Of a stretch of 64,000 nucleotides of DNA, positions 28,017-37,045 are shown in pieces. Within the stretch, counting starts at the first letter, position 1. Each line of letters starts with the position of its first letter. Under the pieces are notes generated by a model. That model did no database searches. It saw only the letters and a program-made list of their open reading frames with translations, and was not told the origin of the DNA. The stretch spans positions 62,001-126,000 of the forward strand of contig NZ_BMCF01000001.1 in assembly GCF_014635045.1 (NCBI RefSeq). The letters are read 5' to 3'. Origin of the DNA: Staphylococcus nepalensis. GTDB lineage: Bacteria > Bacillota > Bacilli > Staphylococcales > Staphylococcaceae. Made by a program: the position numbers and the translations under genes.

Positions 28017-28141
28017 TCATAATTTATATTTTACTCAAATCATATTTTATATCAATATATAATTTTTCAAATAAATTTACACTATTCAGAATATTCATTT
28101 TTTATATATGTTACACGGCTATTTTTGAACATATCCATATT

Positions 28142-28486
28142 TTATTTTAAGTATGATTGTAATGTTCTAATGATTGATTCAATCCTTTTACGTTGCTTTT
28201 CATTTATGTAAACGACAACTGTCCGTTCATCTATGTCGCTTCTCTTTTTACTTAAATACTCCATTTTAATTAACTTTTGTAATGCTTTCGTTAAGTAATA
28301 AGGTTTTAACTCAGAATGTTGGGCGATTTCTTTCGCTGTAACTTCACTTGAATTACATTCATGTAGATAATTTAAAATAAATACTTCTTCATAGTTTAAT
28401 TTGTGGTGCTTTTTAGTCTGCTTAAAAAATGTTTTTCCTTGTTGATATAATGAGATTAATTCATTTAATTCCTTTATCGTTTTCAT
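28142..28486 (-). CDS. sarR: Staphylococcal accessory regulator SarR
   Basis: The 114-residue winged-helix protein matches S. aureus SarR (115 residues) across its length as I recall it: KLNYEEVFILNYL, the recognition helix ELKPYYLTKALQKL, and the wing KKRSDIDERTVVVYI. SarR binds the sarA promoters and also influences agr. It stands alone. Binding to homologous promoters in this species is inferred. Confidence 0.93.
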   Translation of the reverse strand: MKTIKELNELISLYQQGKTFFKQTKKHHKLNYEEVFILNYLHECNSSEVTAKEIAQHSELKPYYLTKALQKLIKMEYLSKKRSDIDERTVVVYINEKQRKRIESIIRTLQSYLK

Positions 28487-29005
28487 AAAAACCGCTCCTT
28501 ATGTTTTTTCTTGTTGTTAATATACACGAAAGTTTTCTTATCTATTTGTAACATAATTTTATCCTATTCATGCTATTTAATTCAATATAAGTAACTATGA
28601 AAAATGTTATGATTTACTACTATTTTTTTAATTTTATTTTTTATTTTCAAAATTTAGTACCTCATACATCCTTTTTATTAATAAGAAATGATTTTTATTG
28701 CATTTTCAATTCTAAAATGATTCGTGAACATAATACTTACAGATAAAGTAATCGTGGGTGAATTAAAATTCCAATTTTTCTAAAAAACATAGTTGTTAGA
28801 AAATCGTATTGTCGACTATAGTTGGATCAATATTATATTTCTATATCTAATTATGATCATTTATTTTTAATATTATAAAAAAACTTGAGATATAAAATTA
28901 AATATCCCAAGCTCTTAAAAAGGTTATAGTTATCTGCACATTTTTATTTATTTTATTCAAATATAAATGATTTTACATCATAAAGTTAAATATCATGCGA
29001 AGTAA
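28487..29005. other. sarR upstream region
   Basis: An AT-rich stretch of about 520 bases. It holds the sarR promoter region and the terminator at 28874-28916. No gene, riboswitch or clear operator was recognised. Confidence 0.5.
28874..28916 (-). terminator. Terminator of the LLM-DoxX operon
   Basis: CTTGGGATAT and ATATCTCAAG pair with a short AT loop and are followed on the minus strand by seven Ts. It lies about 90 bases beyond the DoxX-like gene. Confidence 0.75.
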
Positions 29006-29365
29006 TTATTTCTTTTTACAATCTAAAGTGTCTAAGAAGCTTAGTGCTGCCATACCAGACAAGTCTAATGCATGTTTTGCGCCAGCTTTACCATGGCCTG
29101 CTTCAAAATGTTTATATGCTGCAACACCAAGAACTGAAATTGTTAATAGTGAACCAATACGTGATAATCTTTTACTTGCAAAGCTTAATACGAAAAATAC
29201 AGCACTTAATGTTTCAACTGCGCCTGCTAACGGTACCGCATTTGAAGGTAAATTAAACACATCAGTAAAGGTATCTTTCATTGATTGATCACCTTTTAAC
29301 TTTGGTTTTGCAGCTCCGTATAATTCTTTTGCTAATTTTAAGTTTGTTAAATAACGTAATATCAT
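29006..29365 (-). CDS. DoxX-like small membrane protein
   Basis: The 119-residue protein has about three to four hydrophobic segments (AGAVETLSAVFFVLSFA, IGSLLTISVLGVAAY) and resembles the DoxX/DUF group of small oxidoreductase-associated membrane proteins. It follows the luciferase-like monooxygenase after 15 bases in the same direction. The function is not established; the DoxX call is by general pattern. Confidence 0.6.
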   Translation of the reverse strand: MILRYLTNLKLAKELYGAAKPKLKGDQSMKDTFTDVFNLPSNAVPLAGAVETLSAVFFVLSFASKRLSRIGSLLTISVLGVAAYKHFEAGHGKAGAKHALDLSGMAALSFLDTLDCKKK

Positions 29366-29380
29366 TACTTTAATCTCCTT

Positions 29381-30433
29381 CTATTTGTTTTCAAAATATT
29401 TATCTACAACAGGTTTTACCCGCTCAGCCAATAATTTAATTGTACGAATTGTGTTTTCGTGTGGCATGGATCCTACAGGGGTATGCAACATAAAGCGTGA
29501 TAAACCTAACGTTTCAATCGTATCAATGATTTTATTTGCTACTGTTTCTGGACTACCTACATATAATGCACCATTTGCCCCTGCTTCACGTGCAAAACTA
29601 TTTTCATTGTATAAAGGCCAACCTCGTTCTTTGGCCAATACATCGTGACTTGCTTTGACTGATGGGAAAAATTCCCGAAACGCTTGTTCATCTGTCTCAG
29701 CAATATATCCCCATGAATGTGTTGCAACAGTTAATTTATTGACATCATGACCATAAGATTCAGCTATTGACTTATACATCTCAATATTTCTTTGAAATCT
29801 TTTTGGGTCCCCGCCAATTATAGCATAAGTTATCGGTAAACCAAGTGCTCCTGCTTTCAATGACGATTCAGGTGTGCCACCTGTTGCGATTGAAATGGGT
29901 AATGAACCATGCTCAACCCTAGGGTAAATGCCTAAATTCTGTATACTTGGTCTAAGATGACCATCCCAATTCACAATTTCATTTTGATTCATTTGCATTA
30001 ATAAATCAATTTTTTCATTAAAAAGTTGTTCATAATCATTTAAGTTATAGCCAAACAATGGAAATGATTCTATAAATGAGCCTCGCCCAACCATTATTTC
30101 AGCTCGCCCATTAGATACCGCATTTAATGTAGAAAAACGTTCATAAACTCTGACTGGGTCATCTGAAGATAATACAGTAACGGCACTGCTCAACTTAATG
30201 TTCTTTGTATGTCTAGCTGCTGCTGCTAATACAGTAACTGGGTCAGATACAGCATAATCAGGTCGATGGTGTTCACCTAGACCATAAACGTCAAGGCCAT
30301 AATCATCAGCAACTTCAATTTCTTCAATAATATTCCTAATCCTTTGGGCGTTACTAATTGCAGGTGCTTTACCTTTATCAGTATATATATCACTATTATC
30401 TGCAAATGATGTCAAACCAATTTCTACCTTCAT
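29381..30433 (-). CDS. LLM class flavin-dependent oxidoreductase
   Basis: The ATG at 30433 follows GAGGTG; a longer frame to 30508 lacks support. The 350-residue protein shows the luciferase-like TIM barrel: VEIGLTSFADNS start, GEHHRPDYAVSDPVTVLAAAARHT near residue 65-90, GRAEIMVGRGSFIESFPLFG, and a C-terminal FMLHTPVGSMPH. The family uses reduced FMN and oxygen. Staphylococci carry a conserved homologue of unknown substrate. It is cotranscribed with the DoxX-like gene. Confidence 0.87.
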   Translation of the reverse strand: MKVEIGLTSFADNSDIYTDKGKAPAISNAQRIRNIIEEIEVADDYGLDVYGLGEHHRPDYAVSDPVTVLAAAARHTKNIKLSSAVTVLSSDDPVRVYERFSTLNAVSNGRAEIMVGRGSFIESFPLFGYNLNDYEQLFNEKIDLLMQMNQNEIVNWDGHLRPSIQNLGIYPRVEHGSLPISIATGGTPESSLKAGALGLPITYAIIGGDPKRFQRNIEMYKSIAESYGHDVNKLTVATHSWGYIAETDEQAFREFFPSVKASHDVLAKERGWPLYNENSFAREAGANGALYVGSPETVANKIIDTIETLGLSRFMLHTPVGSMPHENTIRTIKLLAERVKPVVDKYFENK

Positions 30434-30777
30434 ATATTCACCTCGCTTACCAAGTATATTTTTTATACCTATTATATTAAAAGCTTTTCTATTCGGTGTC
30501 AATATCAATGTTTAGCAAAATCAAAATACGTCAATCTTGATTAACCCCAATTCTTTATATATGAAATAGTATCAAAATAAAGTAATTAATTTAAATTTTA
30601 AATAACTAATTGTTAGCATTAAATAACATTTGTAATTTTCTGTTATTTTACAGCTTTGTAATAAATTAGAAAGCAATATTACACTGAATTCACCTTAAAA
30701 CGCCATGGCTACAGCCTTAAGACGTAAAATAATCACCCCTTATTTTGTTACATATCCCCCATAATTATTAGAGATAA
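30434..30777. other. Intergenic stretch upstream of the ssaA promoter
   Basis: AT-rich, without a supported gene. Several TGTTA/TGTAA words occur, but they do not have the five-base spacing of a WalR box. The functional promoter region starts at 30778. Confidence 0.5.
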
Positions 30778-30848
30778 ATTACAAAACGATAACATTGCAC
30801 ACAAAACGACAAATTTCTGATAGAGTAATGCTTGTCGTTAAAACAACG
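30778..30848 (+). promoter_or_regulatory. ssaA promoter: WalR box, -10 and 5' hairpin
   Basis: ATTACA-AAACG-ATAACA (30778-30794) is a perfect reverse-orientation WalR box (DTWACA-N5-DTWACA). A TAGAGT -10 lies at 30821-30826 without a good -35, as expected for an activated promoter. TTGTCGTTAAAACAACG (30832-30848) begins at the predicted transcription start and folds into a short stem (CGTT/AACG). The second CHAP gene has the same layout with identical spacing. Confidence 0.8.
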
Positions 30849-30936
30849 AAAAAAACTAAACATACTATAAACAACGTCATTAGAGACTGAGATAATAAAT
30901 TTAAAAGCTTTATCATTATTAGGAGGATATTTTACA

Positions 30937-31674
30937 ATGAAAAAAATCGCTACAGCTACAATCGCTACTGCAGGAATCGCTACATTTGCATTTGCGCAAA
31001 ACGAAGCAGATGCTGCTGAAAATAACAATGGTTATAACCCAAATGACCCTACTTCTTATAGCTATTCATATACTATAGATCAACAAGGTGATTACCACTA
31101 TACTTGGCAAGGTAACTGGAATCCAAGCCAAGCTGATCAAGCTCATTCAAACTATACTGGTAATACAAATAGTGGTCAAAATAACACTTATGGTTCTACA
31201 TATGGTACTTCAACTCAATCATATACAGCGAACAACAACACAACAGGTGGCGGTGGTGCTGCTTCAAACGCTACTTCAGACCGCAACATCCAAGTAACTA
31301 CAACTAGTGCGCCATCAAGTTCATCAAGTTCAATTTCAAATACTTCAGGCTCTTCAAATAATTTATATACTGCTGGACAATGTACTTATTATGTATTTGA
31401 TAAAGTAGGCGGTAAAATTGGTTCAACTTGGGGTAATGCAAATAATTGGGCAAGCGCTGCTGCTGCTTCTGGTTATACTGTAAACAATTCACCTTCTCAA
31501 GGTTCAATTTTACAATCATCAACTGGAGCTATGGGACACGTAGCATACGTTGAAAATGTTAACAGTGACGGTTCAATCCAAGTTTCTGAAATGAACTATG
31601 GTCAAGGCCCTGGTGTTGTTACTTCACGTACTATTTCAGCTAGCCAAGCTTCAAGCTATAACTACATTCACTAA
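30937..31674 (+). CDS. ssaA: Secreted CHAP-domain protein SsaA
   Basis: The 245-residue protein has a signal peptide (cleavage near residue 27, after ADAA), a Tyr/Asn/Ser-rich linker, and a C-terminal CHAP amidase/endopeptidase domain. Cys149 (GQCTYYVF) and His201 (MGHVAYV) are the catalytic pair, with Glu218/Asn220 in SEMN as the third residue. It follows S. aureus SsaA closely at both ends. It probably cleaves peptidoglycan cross-bridges or stem peptides during growth. WalKR activation is predicted from the upstream box. AGGAGG precedes the ATG. Confidence 0.95.
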   Translation: MKKIATATIATAGIATFAFAQNEADAAENNNGYNPNDPTSYSYSYTIDQQGDYHYTWQGNWNPSQADQAHSNYTGNTNSGQNNTYGSTYGTSTQSYTANNNTTGGGGAASNATSDRNIQVTTTSAPSSSSSSISNTSGSSNNLYTAGQCTYYVFDKVGGKIGSTWGNANNWASAAAASGYTVNNSPSQGSILQSSTGAMGHVAYVENVNSDGSIQVSEMNYGQGPGVVTSRTISASQASSYNYIH

Positions 31675-31690
31675 TTAAAATAGTTTATAT

Positions 31691-31727
31691 ATCCTGGGAC
31701 ACGAAACAATGTTCCAGGATTTTTTTG
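31691..31727 (+). terminator. ssaA terminator
   Basis: ATCCTGG and CCAGGAT form the core of a hairpin with GAC/GTT pairs inside, followed by seven Ts. It lies 17 bases past the ssaA stop. Confidence 0.9.
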
Positions 31728-31810
31728 TATGTATAGTAGATTGCTAACCAGCAACAAAGCCCTAATAAAAATAGAAAGCTTTTATCCTGTTTTTTATTTG
31801 ATTTCATAAA

Positions 31811-31850
31811 AAAGCATCAACTCACTTATTATTTCGTGAGTTGATGCTTC
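31811..31850. terminator. Second terminator, for the convergent membrane gene
   Basis: AAGCATCAACTCAC and GTGAGTTGATGCTT are a perfect 14-bp stem with a 10-base loop. On the minus strand, TTTTTT follows six bases after the unknown membrane-protein gene. Confidence 0.88.
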
Positions 31851-31855
31851 TTTAT

Positions 31856-32353
31856 TTATAACCAATATGCTAGGCTTATCCAATAGATAAAAGCAAGTAA
31901 GTAAAGTAATGGAAAACTTTCTGATACTTTATCTTTCACTTGCTTATAGATAACATAGACGCCAAAAGCAAGTAATATAATACTCAATGCCATTCTTGCA
32001 ACAAGCAATTCTTGTATTGATATAACCACTGTTGATGATACAGGTACCATCGCTAACAACAAGGTTAAAACCACAATCATTATTGTGTAACATATAGTAT
32101 CTTTTGTCTTATTACGATGAGAATTGACCCAATATAAAATCAAACCAAATATCGTAGTAAGTAATATTTCATGTATAATAGTTGGTTTTTCAAACAAATC
32201 GGTTCTATACTGTATCATCGCTACAATATACAATATAAAACCGATTATAAAATAGATAATAGAAGGATATTTAAAATCTTTACCTATATTGAAATATTGA
32301 TGAATTCCCAATCCTATTAGCAATATCGCTACAATAATTACTAGATACAACAC
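31856..32353 (-). CDS. Unknown five-helix membrane protein
   Basis: The 165-residue protein is almost wholly hydrophobic with about five membrane segments (for example YLVIIVAILLIGLG, YPSIIYFIIGFILYIVAMI, TICYTIMIVVLTLLLAMV). Short loops between them include NSHRNKTKD. No family motif was recognised. It stands alone between ssaA and the NhaC operon with its own terminator. Confidence 0.7.
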   Translation of the reverse strand: MLYLVIIVAILLIGLGIHQYFNIGKDFKYPSIIYFIIGFILYIVAMIQYRTDLFEKPTIIHEILLTTIFGLILYWVNSHRNKTKDTICYTIMIVVLTLLLAMVPVSSTVVISIQELLVARMALSIILLAFGVYVIYKQVKDKVSESFPLLYLLAFIYWISLAYWL

Positions 32354-32488
32354 GGAATCACCTCATCCATAGTTTACTTTATCCTTTTTATCTAACTGGT
32401 AAACATATTATTATTACTCTCGCTTTAATTTTTAAATGAACAAATGTTTATTTTTTATTACTAATACAAAAGCACAGCCCGCTTCATT

Positions 32489-32543
32489 AAAAAAACACCT
32501 CCGTATAAATTCAGTTGAATATGAATTTAACGAAAGTGCCTTT
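32489..32543 (-). terminator. Terminator of the opine dehydrogenase-NhaC operon
   Basis: On the minus strand CACTTTCGTTAAATTC pairs imperfectly with GAATTTATACGGAGGTG and is followed by seven Ts. It lies about 100 bases beyond the antiporter gene. Confidence 0.75.
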
Positions 32544-32644
32544 ATTTTATTTCTAAGTTTTGATATCTGTTCAATTTCATCTCAGATTTTTACCCTTTTA
32601 ATGTAAAGAATAATTCAATTTTTTAGCTTTGCTCATGATGCTTA

Positions 32645-34048
32645 CTATGATTCATGGTTAACTTTAGCGCGTTTAATACCAATACCAGTAAAACCATAAA
32701 AAATCGCGAATAAAACACATAAATAACAAGGTACAGTCCATATAAAGAATTGATCAACAGACACGCCTAATTGTTGTGTATAATAGATACCTGAAGTACC
32801 CCAAGGTATAAGCGGAATAATCATTGTACCTGAATCTTCTAGCGTCCTTGATAGATTCGAACGGTCTATTCCCATCTTATTATACATATCCATCATTAAT
32901 ACGCCTACCATAATAATGACAACAGAAGCAACGCCTGCAGCTAGCACCATCATTAACCCACCTAATACAGTTGCAAGAATTAATGTGCCAACTGAGTTAA
33001 TATTGCTAGATATTTTATTCAATATAACGTCTAGACATCCTGCTCTTTCTACAATACCTGCAAAGGCGTAACCACAAAAAATAGTGACCACAATTTCAGT
33101 CATGCTCATCATGCCGCCTTGTTCTATTAAGCTGACAGCCTTATCAGAAAGTGAATTATCTAAATGTGGTACCATACTTTGATTAAAGCCATCAAAAGTA
33201 GCCTTGAAGCCATCAGTCATATTAAATCCATTGTTGAAAGTGCCGATGATTATCGCACTAATGCTTGATATTAACATCGATGGCACTGTAGAAATTTTAA
33301 ATAACAAACATACTATAATAATAATTAATGGTAGCCACACAAAAAAGTTAATGTTATAAATTGTCGATAACTCTTTAAGCATGGCATTCACTTGAGACGT
33401 GTTGACACTGCCTTTGAATTGTAGCCCAGCAAAGTACCATACGATTAACCCGATAATTGATGCTGGTACTGTAGTCCATATCATCGCTCTTATATGAGAA
33501 AAAATATTCACTTTTGTAACTAGGGCTGCTAAATTAGTCGTATCTGATAACGGCGACATCTTATCACCAAATACTGCGCCAGCAATAATTGCACCTGCAG
33601 CCATACCAGCTGGGATATTTAATTGCGAACCAATTGCCATTAGCGCTATGCCTGCCGTAGAAGCTGATCCCCAAGCAGTTCCGGTAGCAACAGAAGTAAT
33701 TGCAGCTATGATAAATGCCGATACTAAAAATAAGTTAGGGTTTAAAAATTCTAAACCATAATATATTAATGCAGGCACTGTTCCTGAATACATCCAAGTG
33801 CCTACAATAATACCCACTGATAGAATAATAAATATCGCAGGCATTGCTGTTGCTAAACGGTTAGTAATGCCTTCTTCTAAATCTTTCCATTTCAAACCAA
33901 CGCGTCTCGCAATGATTGCGGCATATGCTGAAGAAAGAATAAGTAACGCTTGGATAGGAATATCAAAAACAACAAATCCTGTAATTACAATAACAATCAT
34001 TACCAAAATCGTTGAAATTGATTCTAAAAAAGTTGGTTGTCTTTTCAT
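32645..34048 (-). CDS. NhaC-family Na+/H+ antiporter
   Basis: The 467-residue protein has about 11-12 hydrophobic segments. It shows the NhaC family pattern, including GTAWGSASTAGIALMAIG, AGAIIAGAVFGDKMSPLSDTTNLAA and GGLMMVLAAGVASVVIIM. The ATG at 34048 is better spaced from the AGGGG RBS than the ATG at 34054. It is the second gene after the opine-dehydrogenase-like gene. Some NhaC-family members exchange organic acids rather than sodium (for example malate/lactate), so a role in moving an opine-related compound is possible. Confidence 0.85.
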   Translation of the reverse strand: MKRQPTFLESISTILVMIVIVITGFVVFDIPIQALLILSSAYAAIIARRVGLKWKDLEEGITNRLATAMPAIFIILSVGIIVGTWMYSGTVPALIYYGLEFLNPNLFLVSAFIIAAITSVATGTAWGSASTAGIALMAIGSQLNIPAGMAAGAIIAGAVFGDKMSPLSDTTNLAALVTKVNIFSHIRAMIWTTVPASIIGLIVWYFAGLQFKGSVNTSQVNAMLKELSTIYNINFFVWLPLIIIIVCLLFKISTVPSMLISSISAIIIGTFNNGFNMTDGFKATFDGFNQSMVPHLDNSLSDKAVSLIEQGGMMSMTEIVVTIFCGYAFAGIVERAGCLDVILNKISSNINSVGTLILATVLGGLMMVLAAGVASVVIIMVGVLMMDMYNKMGIDRSNLSRTLEDSGTMIIPLIPWGTSGIYYTQQLGVSVDQFFIWTVPCYLCVLFAIFYGFTGIGIKRAKVNHES

Positions 34049-34088
34049 ACACATTTCCCCTTATTTATATAAATGGATGCGTTTTTGA

Positions 34089-35159
34089 CTAGTGCAATCC
34101 TAACTTATCTTTTCCTAACTCATCAATTGTTAATCCTTCTTCAAAGAAATCGCGTTCTAAAATAGTTGATGCAATGACCACGATGGCGTCTATATTAGGC
34201 GTAGGCACGTCAATTTCTCGTCCTAAGCTAGACCATAATACTAAACCATATGCGATATCTTCTGTTAAATAACGATTTTTTACATGGTTAGGTCCTTTAA
34301 TTTGGGAAAAGACAGGACTTGTGTTAAACAAACGATTTAACGGTTCATCTTCATCCTGTCTTTCTAAATAGCCACGTTCAATACGTGCTTCTTTAGCAGA
34401 TGATAATTCAAAACCTAATTTTCGCCCCAAGGTTAGTCGCTCTAACTCTACTGCATGTAATAAACGTACTGTATGTTTTGTTATCCCCTCTTCATACAGT
34501 GCAAATTCATCTGCATAATCAATTCTACCTACGTTTAATAGTGTTGGACCCGGATGTACTTCAGGGTTACCATTTTCTAAATTTGTTTTCCAAAGACTTT
34601 CTTCTTTGACAATGTATGGATATAATGTTTCTATTTTATCAAAGCTATCGCTTAGCTCTTCCTTATCATACGTTGAGAAATGCACTTTTCTAACGTTTAA
34701 AGATAAATCCACACGTGCTTCTTCAAAATCTACACGCGTGCCGTAAGTTAACGTATTTACTTCTGCAAATTTAGGCATAACTTCAATTTGCATATCCTCT
34801 AATACATTCATAAAACGAATAGAGCCCATAGCAGCAGCGATATTGAAGAATATAAGTTGGTCTTCTGTGATAAACGGCGCCATTGTATGTGCATAATGCT
34901 CAATAAACGATGATGGTATTACAACTTGAATGACTTCGGCGTCCTCAAGTACATATTCCATATCATCACTGATATCAGTAAATTGTACGAAGCTCTCTTC
35001 GCCTTCATTACTGAATGTAAAACCACCTTGTTCTATTGCTTTATCAAATTTATCTATAGACTGGTTTCTACAGTATAATTTGACTTCATGTCCTTTGGTA
35101 ATCATATCTAATGCTGCAGTAACAGCACCATTCCCTGATCCTACAATAGCTATCTTCAT
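34089..35159 (-). CDS. Octopine/nopaline dehydrogenase-family protein
   Basis: The start is the ATG at 35159 with AAGAAGGGTG upstream; the open frame extends to 35243 without support. The 356-residue protein has an N-terminal NAD(P)-binding Rossmann domain (MKIAIVGSGNGAVTAALDM, GxGxxA at residues 7-12). Its C-terminal helical opine-dehydrogenase domain contains HPGPTLLNVGRID, whose His is the expected catalytic residue. Opine dehydrogenases reductively join an amino acid to a 2-oxoacid. It differs from staphylopine dehydrogenase CntM in context, and the substrate is unknown. It is cotranscribed with the NhaC gene. Confidence 0.82.
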   Translation of the reverse strand: MKIAIVGSGNGAVTAALDMITKGHEVKLYCRNQSIDKFDKAIEQGGFTFSNEGEESFVQFTDISDDMEYVLEDAEVIQVVIPSSFIEHYAHTMAPFITEDQLIFFNIAAAMGSIRFMNVLEDMQIEVMPKFAEVNTLTYGTRVDFEEARVDLSLNVRKVHFSTYDKEELSDSFDKIETLYPYIVKEESLWKTNLENGNPEVHPGPTLLNVGRIDYADEFALYEEGITKHTVRLLHAVELERLTLGRKLGFELSSAKEARIERGYLERQDEDEPLNRLFNTSPVFSQIKGPNHVKNRYLTEDIAYGLVLWSSLGREIDVPTPNIDAIVVIASTILERDFFEEGLTIDELGKDKLGLH

Positions 35160-35428
35160 AAACACCCTTCTTTCTCTAAACATTGTGTATTTTTTATTAA
35201 ACATTACTCTCATGTATAACCTATTAAGAAAAAGAATAAACACTGGCCTTCAACCTATTTAAGTTATCATTAAAAGTAACGCATTGCTTTATAGCATTTC
35301 TATATTTTAACAGGATAATAACGCTGTATATAGTCCTATTCAAAAAATTTATAATTTTTTTCAAATGATGTGCAACTGATTTTGTTATTTTGTTATAGTA
35401 ATGTTAAACAAAAGGAGGCAAACTACTT

Positions 35429-35791
35429 ATGACTGAAAATCACACAAATCGTGAAGTATTAAATCAAGAACCGAACAGTGATGCAAGATTAATGGCTACA
35501 TTAATCTATGTACTTAGCTTTTTCACCACTTTTTTAGCACCACTTATAATTTGGCTTATTAAACGTGAAGATTCTGCATTCGTTGATAGAGCAGGCAAAA
35601 ATTATTTTAATTTTTTAATTTCATATGTTATTTGGTTTATTATCTCTGGCATTTTAATGCTTATTATTATAGGATTCGTTCTATTTCCTATTGTGGCCAT
35701 TTTGAACTTTATTTTTACAATTGTAGCTGCAGTAAAAGCATATAATGGAGAAGATTATTTACCACCTCTGTCTATTAGATTTTTTAAATAA
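35429..35791 (+). CDS. DUF4870 (Tic20-like) membrane protein
   Basis: The 120-residue protein has a polar N-terminus followed by three membrane segments. It shows the DUF4870 pattern DARLMATLIYVLSFFTTFLAPLIIWLIK in pieces, then FVDRAGKNYFNFLISY and AAVKAYNGEDY. AAGGAGG precedes the ATG. The function is not known; the family is widespread in Firmicutes. It lies alone with its own terminator. Confidence 0.85.
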   Translation: MTENHTNREVLNQEPNSDARLMATLIYVLSFFTTFLAPLIIWLIKREDSAFVDRAGKNYFNFLISYVIWFIISGILMLIIIGFVLFPIVAILNFIFTIVAAVKAYNGEDYLPPLSIRFFK

Positions 35792-35918
35792 TTTCAATTT
35801 CAATTTTGTGATTTTTTACACGCGTTGTAATAAATCGATTGAGCAAACGCTTATAAGATGCTACTAAATCTTATACTTGCGCACTTTATGCAATATTACA
35901 ATAAGTTGCGCTTTTGTA

Positions 35919-35959
35919 ACCTCACATGTTGTTTATTACAGCAATATGTGAGGTCTTTT
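35919..35959 (+). terminator. Terminator of the DUF4870 gene
   Basis: ACCTCACAT (35919-35927) and ATGTGAGGT (35946-35954) pair, with TTG/CAA pairs inside the loop, and CTTTTT follows. A second hairpin (TATAAGAT/ATCTTATA at 35852-35875) lies upstream in the same gap. The terminator ends eight bases before the next WalR box. Confidence 0.85.
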
Positions 35960-35966
35960 TAATTGT

Positions 35967-36038
35967 TTTACAAATACGTAACATTCCACACAAACACTTT
36001 TTCTTCTGTTATTGTATTAATTGTCGTTGAAACCAACG
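35967..36038 (+). promoter_or_regulatory. Second CHAP promoter: WalR box, -10 and 5' hairpin
   Basis: TTTACA-AATAC-GTAACA (35967-35983) is a perfect reverse WalR box. A TATTGT -10 lies at the same place as in ssaA. TTGTCGTTGAAACCAACG (36021-36038) folds as CGTTG/CAACG. Exactly 37 bases separate box and hairpin motif here and in ssaA. Confidence 0.8.
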
Positions 36039-36106
36039 CGTTAATTAAAAAATTAATTTCTATTCAAATAATATATCTATTTAAAATTCGGGAGGACTTT
36101 TTTATT

Positions 36107-36574
36107 ATGAAAAAATTAGTAACAGCAACAACTTTAACAGCAGGAATCGGAGCAGCAATTGTGGGATTAGATCATGGGAACGAAGCAAATGCTGCTGAAC
36201 AAACAACACAAGTAGATCAAAACTCAACTCAAGCGACATCAAGTTCAAGCTCAAATCTATACACTGCTGGCCAATGTACTTGGTATGTATTTGACAAAAC
36301 AGGTGGCGACATTGGCTCTACATGGGGAAATGCAAATAACTGGGCATCTGCAGCATCCGCAGCTGGTTACACAGTAAACAATTCACCAGAAGCTGGTTCT
36401 ATCTTACAATCTAGCGAAGGAAGCATGGGCCACGTAGCATACGTTGAAAATGTAAATAGTGATGGTTCAGTAAATGTTTCTGAAATGAACTATAGTGGTG
36501 GGCCATTCTCAGTAAGCGAACGCACAATCTCAGCAGGTGAAGCTAGCTCATATAACTATATTCACCTTAACTAA
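36107..36574 (+). CDS. Secreted SsaA-like CHAP-domain protein
   Basis: The ATG at 36107 has GGGAGGAC upstream and starts a proper signal peptide; the frame is open to 35963 but that part covers the promoter. The 155-residue preprotein is cleaved near residue 30 (EANAA). It has a short Ser-rich linker and then a CHAP domain nearly identical to the ssaA product: Cys57, His109 and Glu126/Asn128. It probably is a small peptidoglycan amidase/endopeptidase under WalKR control. The linker is far shorter than in SsaA. Confidence 0.92.
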   Translation: MKKLVTATTLTAGIGAAIVGLDHGNEANAAEQTTQVDQNSTQATSSSSSNLYTAGQCTWYVFDKTGGDIGSTWGNANNWASAASAAGYTVNNSPEAGSILQSSEGSMGHVAYVENVNSDGSVNVSEMNYSGGPFSVSERTISAGEASSYNYIHLN

Positions 36575-36604
36575 GATTATTTTTCAAAATATTATTTGGG
36601 AGTC

Positions 36605-36640
36605 AAGCTGGTAAAGTCTCGTACTTTATCAGCTTTTTTT
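36605..36640 (+). terminator. Terminator of the second CHAP gene
   Basis: AAGCTGGTAAAGT and ACTTTATCAGCTT pair with one G-U or mismatch and are followed by a run of seven Ts. Confidence 0.9.
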
Positions 36641-36724
36641 ATTGAATTGCCCTTTACATATTGCAGCCAAATTAAAAATTTGAGAAAATAGTAGCGTTTA
36701 ATGTGAATAAGGAGGTTGAGACAA

Positions 36725-37045
36725 ATGCAGTGGTTTAAAGTTATTTTGGCAGGCATCATAGAAATATTATGGGTAACTGGTTTAAACACGGCTGATTCAG
36801 TTTGGAGTTGGACAGGCACGATTATCATTTTAATTTTAAGCTTCTATTTAGTCATTTCAGCTTGTAAATCATTACCTGTTGGGACAGTATATGCTGTGTT
36901 TGTAGGCATTGGCGCAATTGGTACTGTACTCGTTGATATGATATTTTTCGGTGATGCATTCAACGTGATTAAGATAGCACTGGTTATTTTACTCGTAATA
37001 GGTATTATTGGCTTAAAACTAACTACAGAGGAGGCTGAACAATAA
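36725..37045 (+). CDS. SMR-family transporter subunit, YkkC-like
   Basis: The 106-residue protein has four membrane helices and the SMR glutamate in TM1 (AGIIEILWVTGLN). It resembles B. subtilis YkkC, including LPVGTVYAVFVGIGAIGTVL. YkkCD exports guanidinium-type cations as a heteromer. The ATG at 36725 follows AAGGAGG; an in-frame TTG at 36716 is too close. The stop overlaps the next ATG (TAATG). No guanidine riboswitch is visible in the 84 bases upstream. Quaternary ammonium compounds are an alternative substrate. Confidence 0.85.
   Translation: MQWFKVILAGIIEILWVTGLNTADSVWSWTGTIIILILSFYLVISACKSLPVGTVYAVFVGIGAIGTVLVDMIFFGDAFNVIKIALVILLVIGIIGLKLTTEEAEQ

Noticed and set aside
30629-30645. CodY-box-like AATTTTCTG upstream of ssaA
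   Set aside because: Only the first half of the consensus AATTTTCWGAAAATT is matched; such words are common in DNA this AT-rich.
30768-31028. 86-codon minus-strand frame over the ssaA promoter
   Set aside because: It covers the WalR box, -10 and signal-peptide region of ssaA and has no RBS or family signal.
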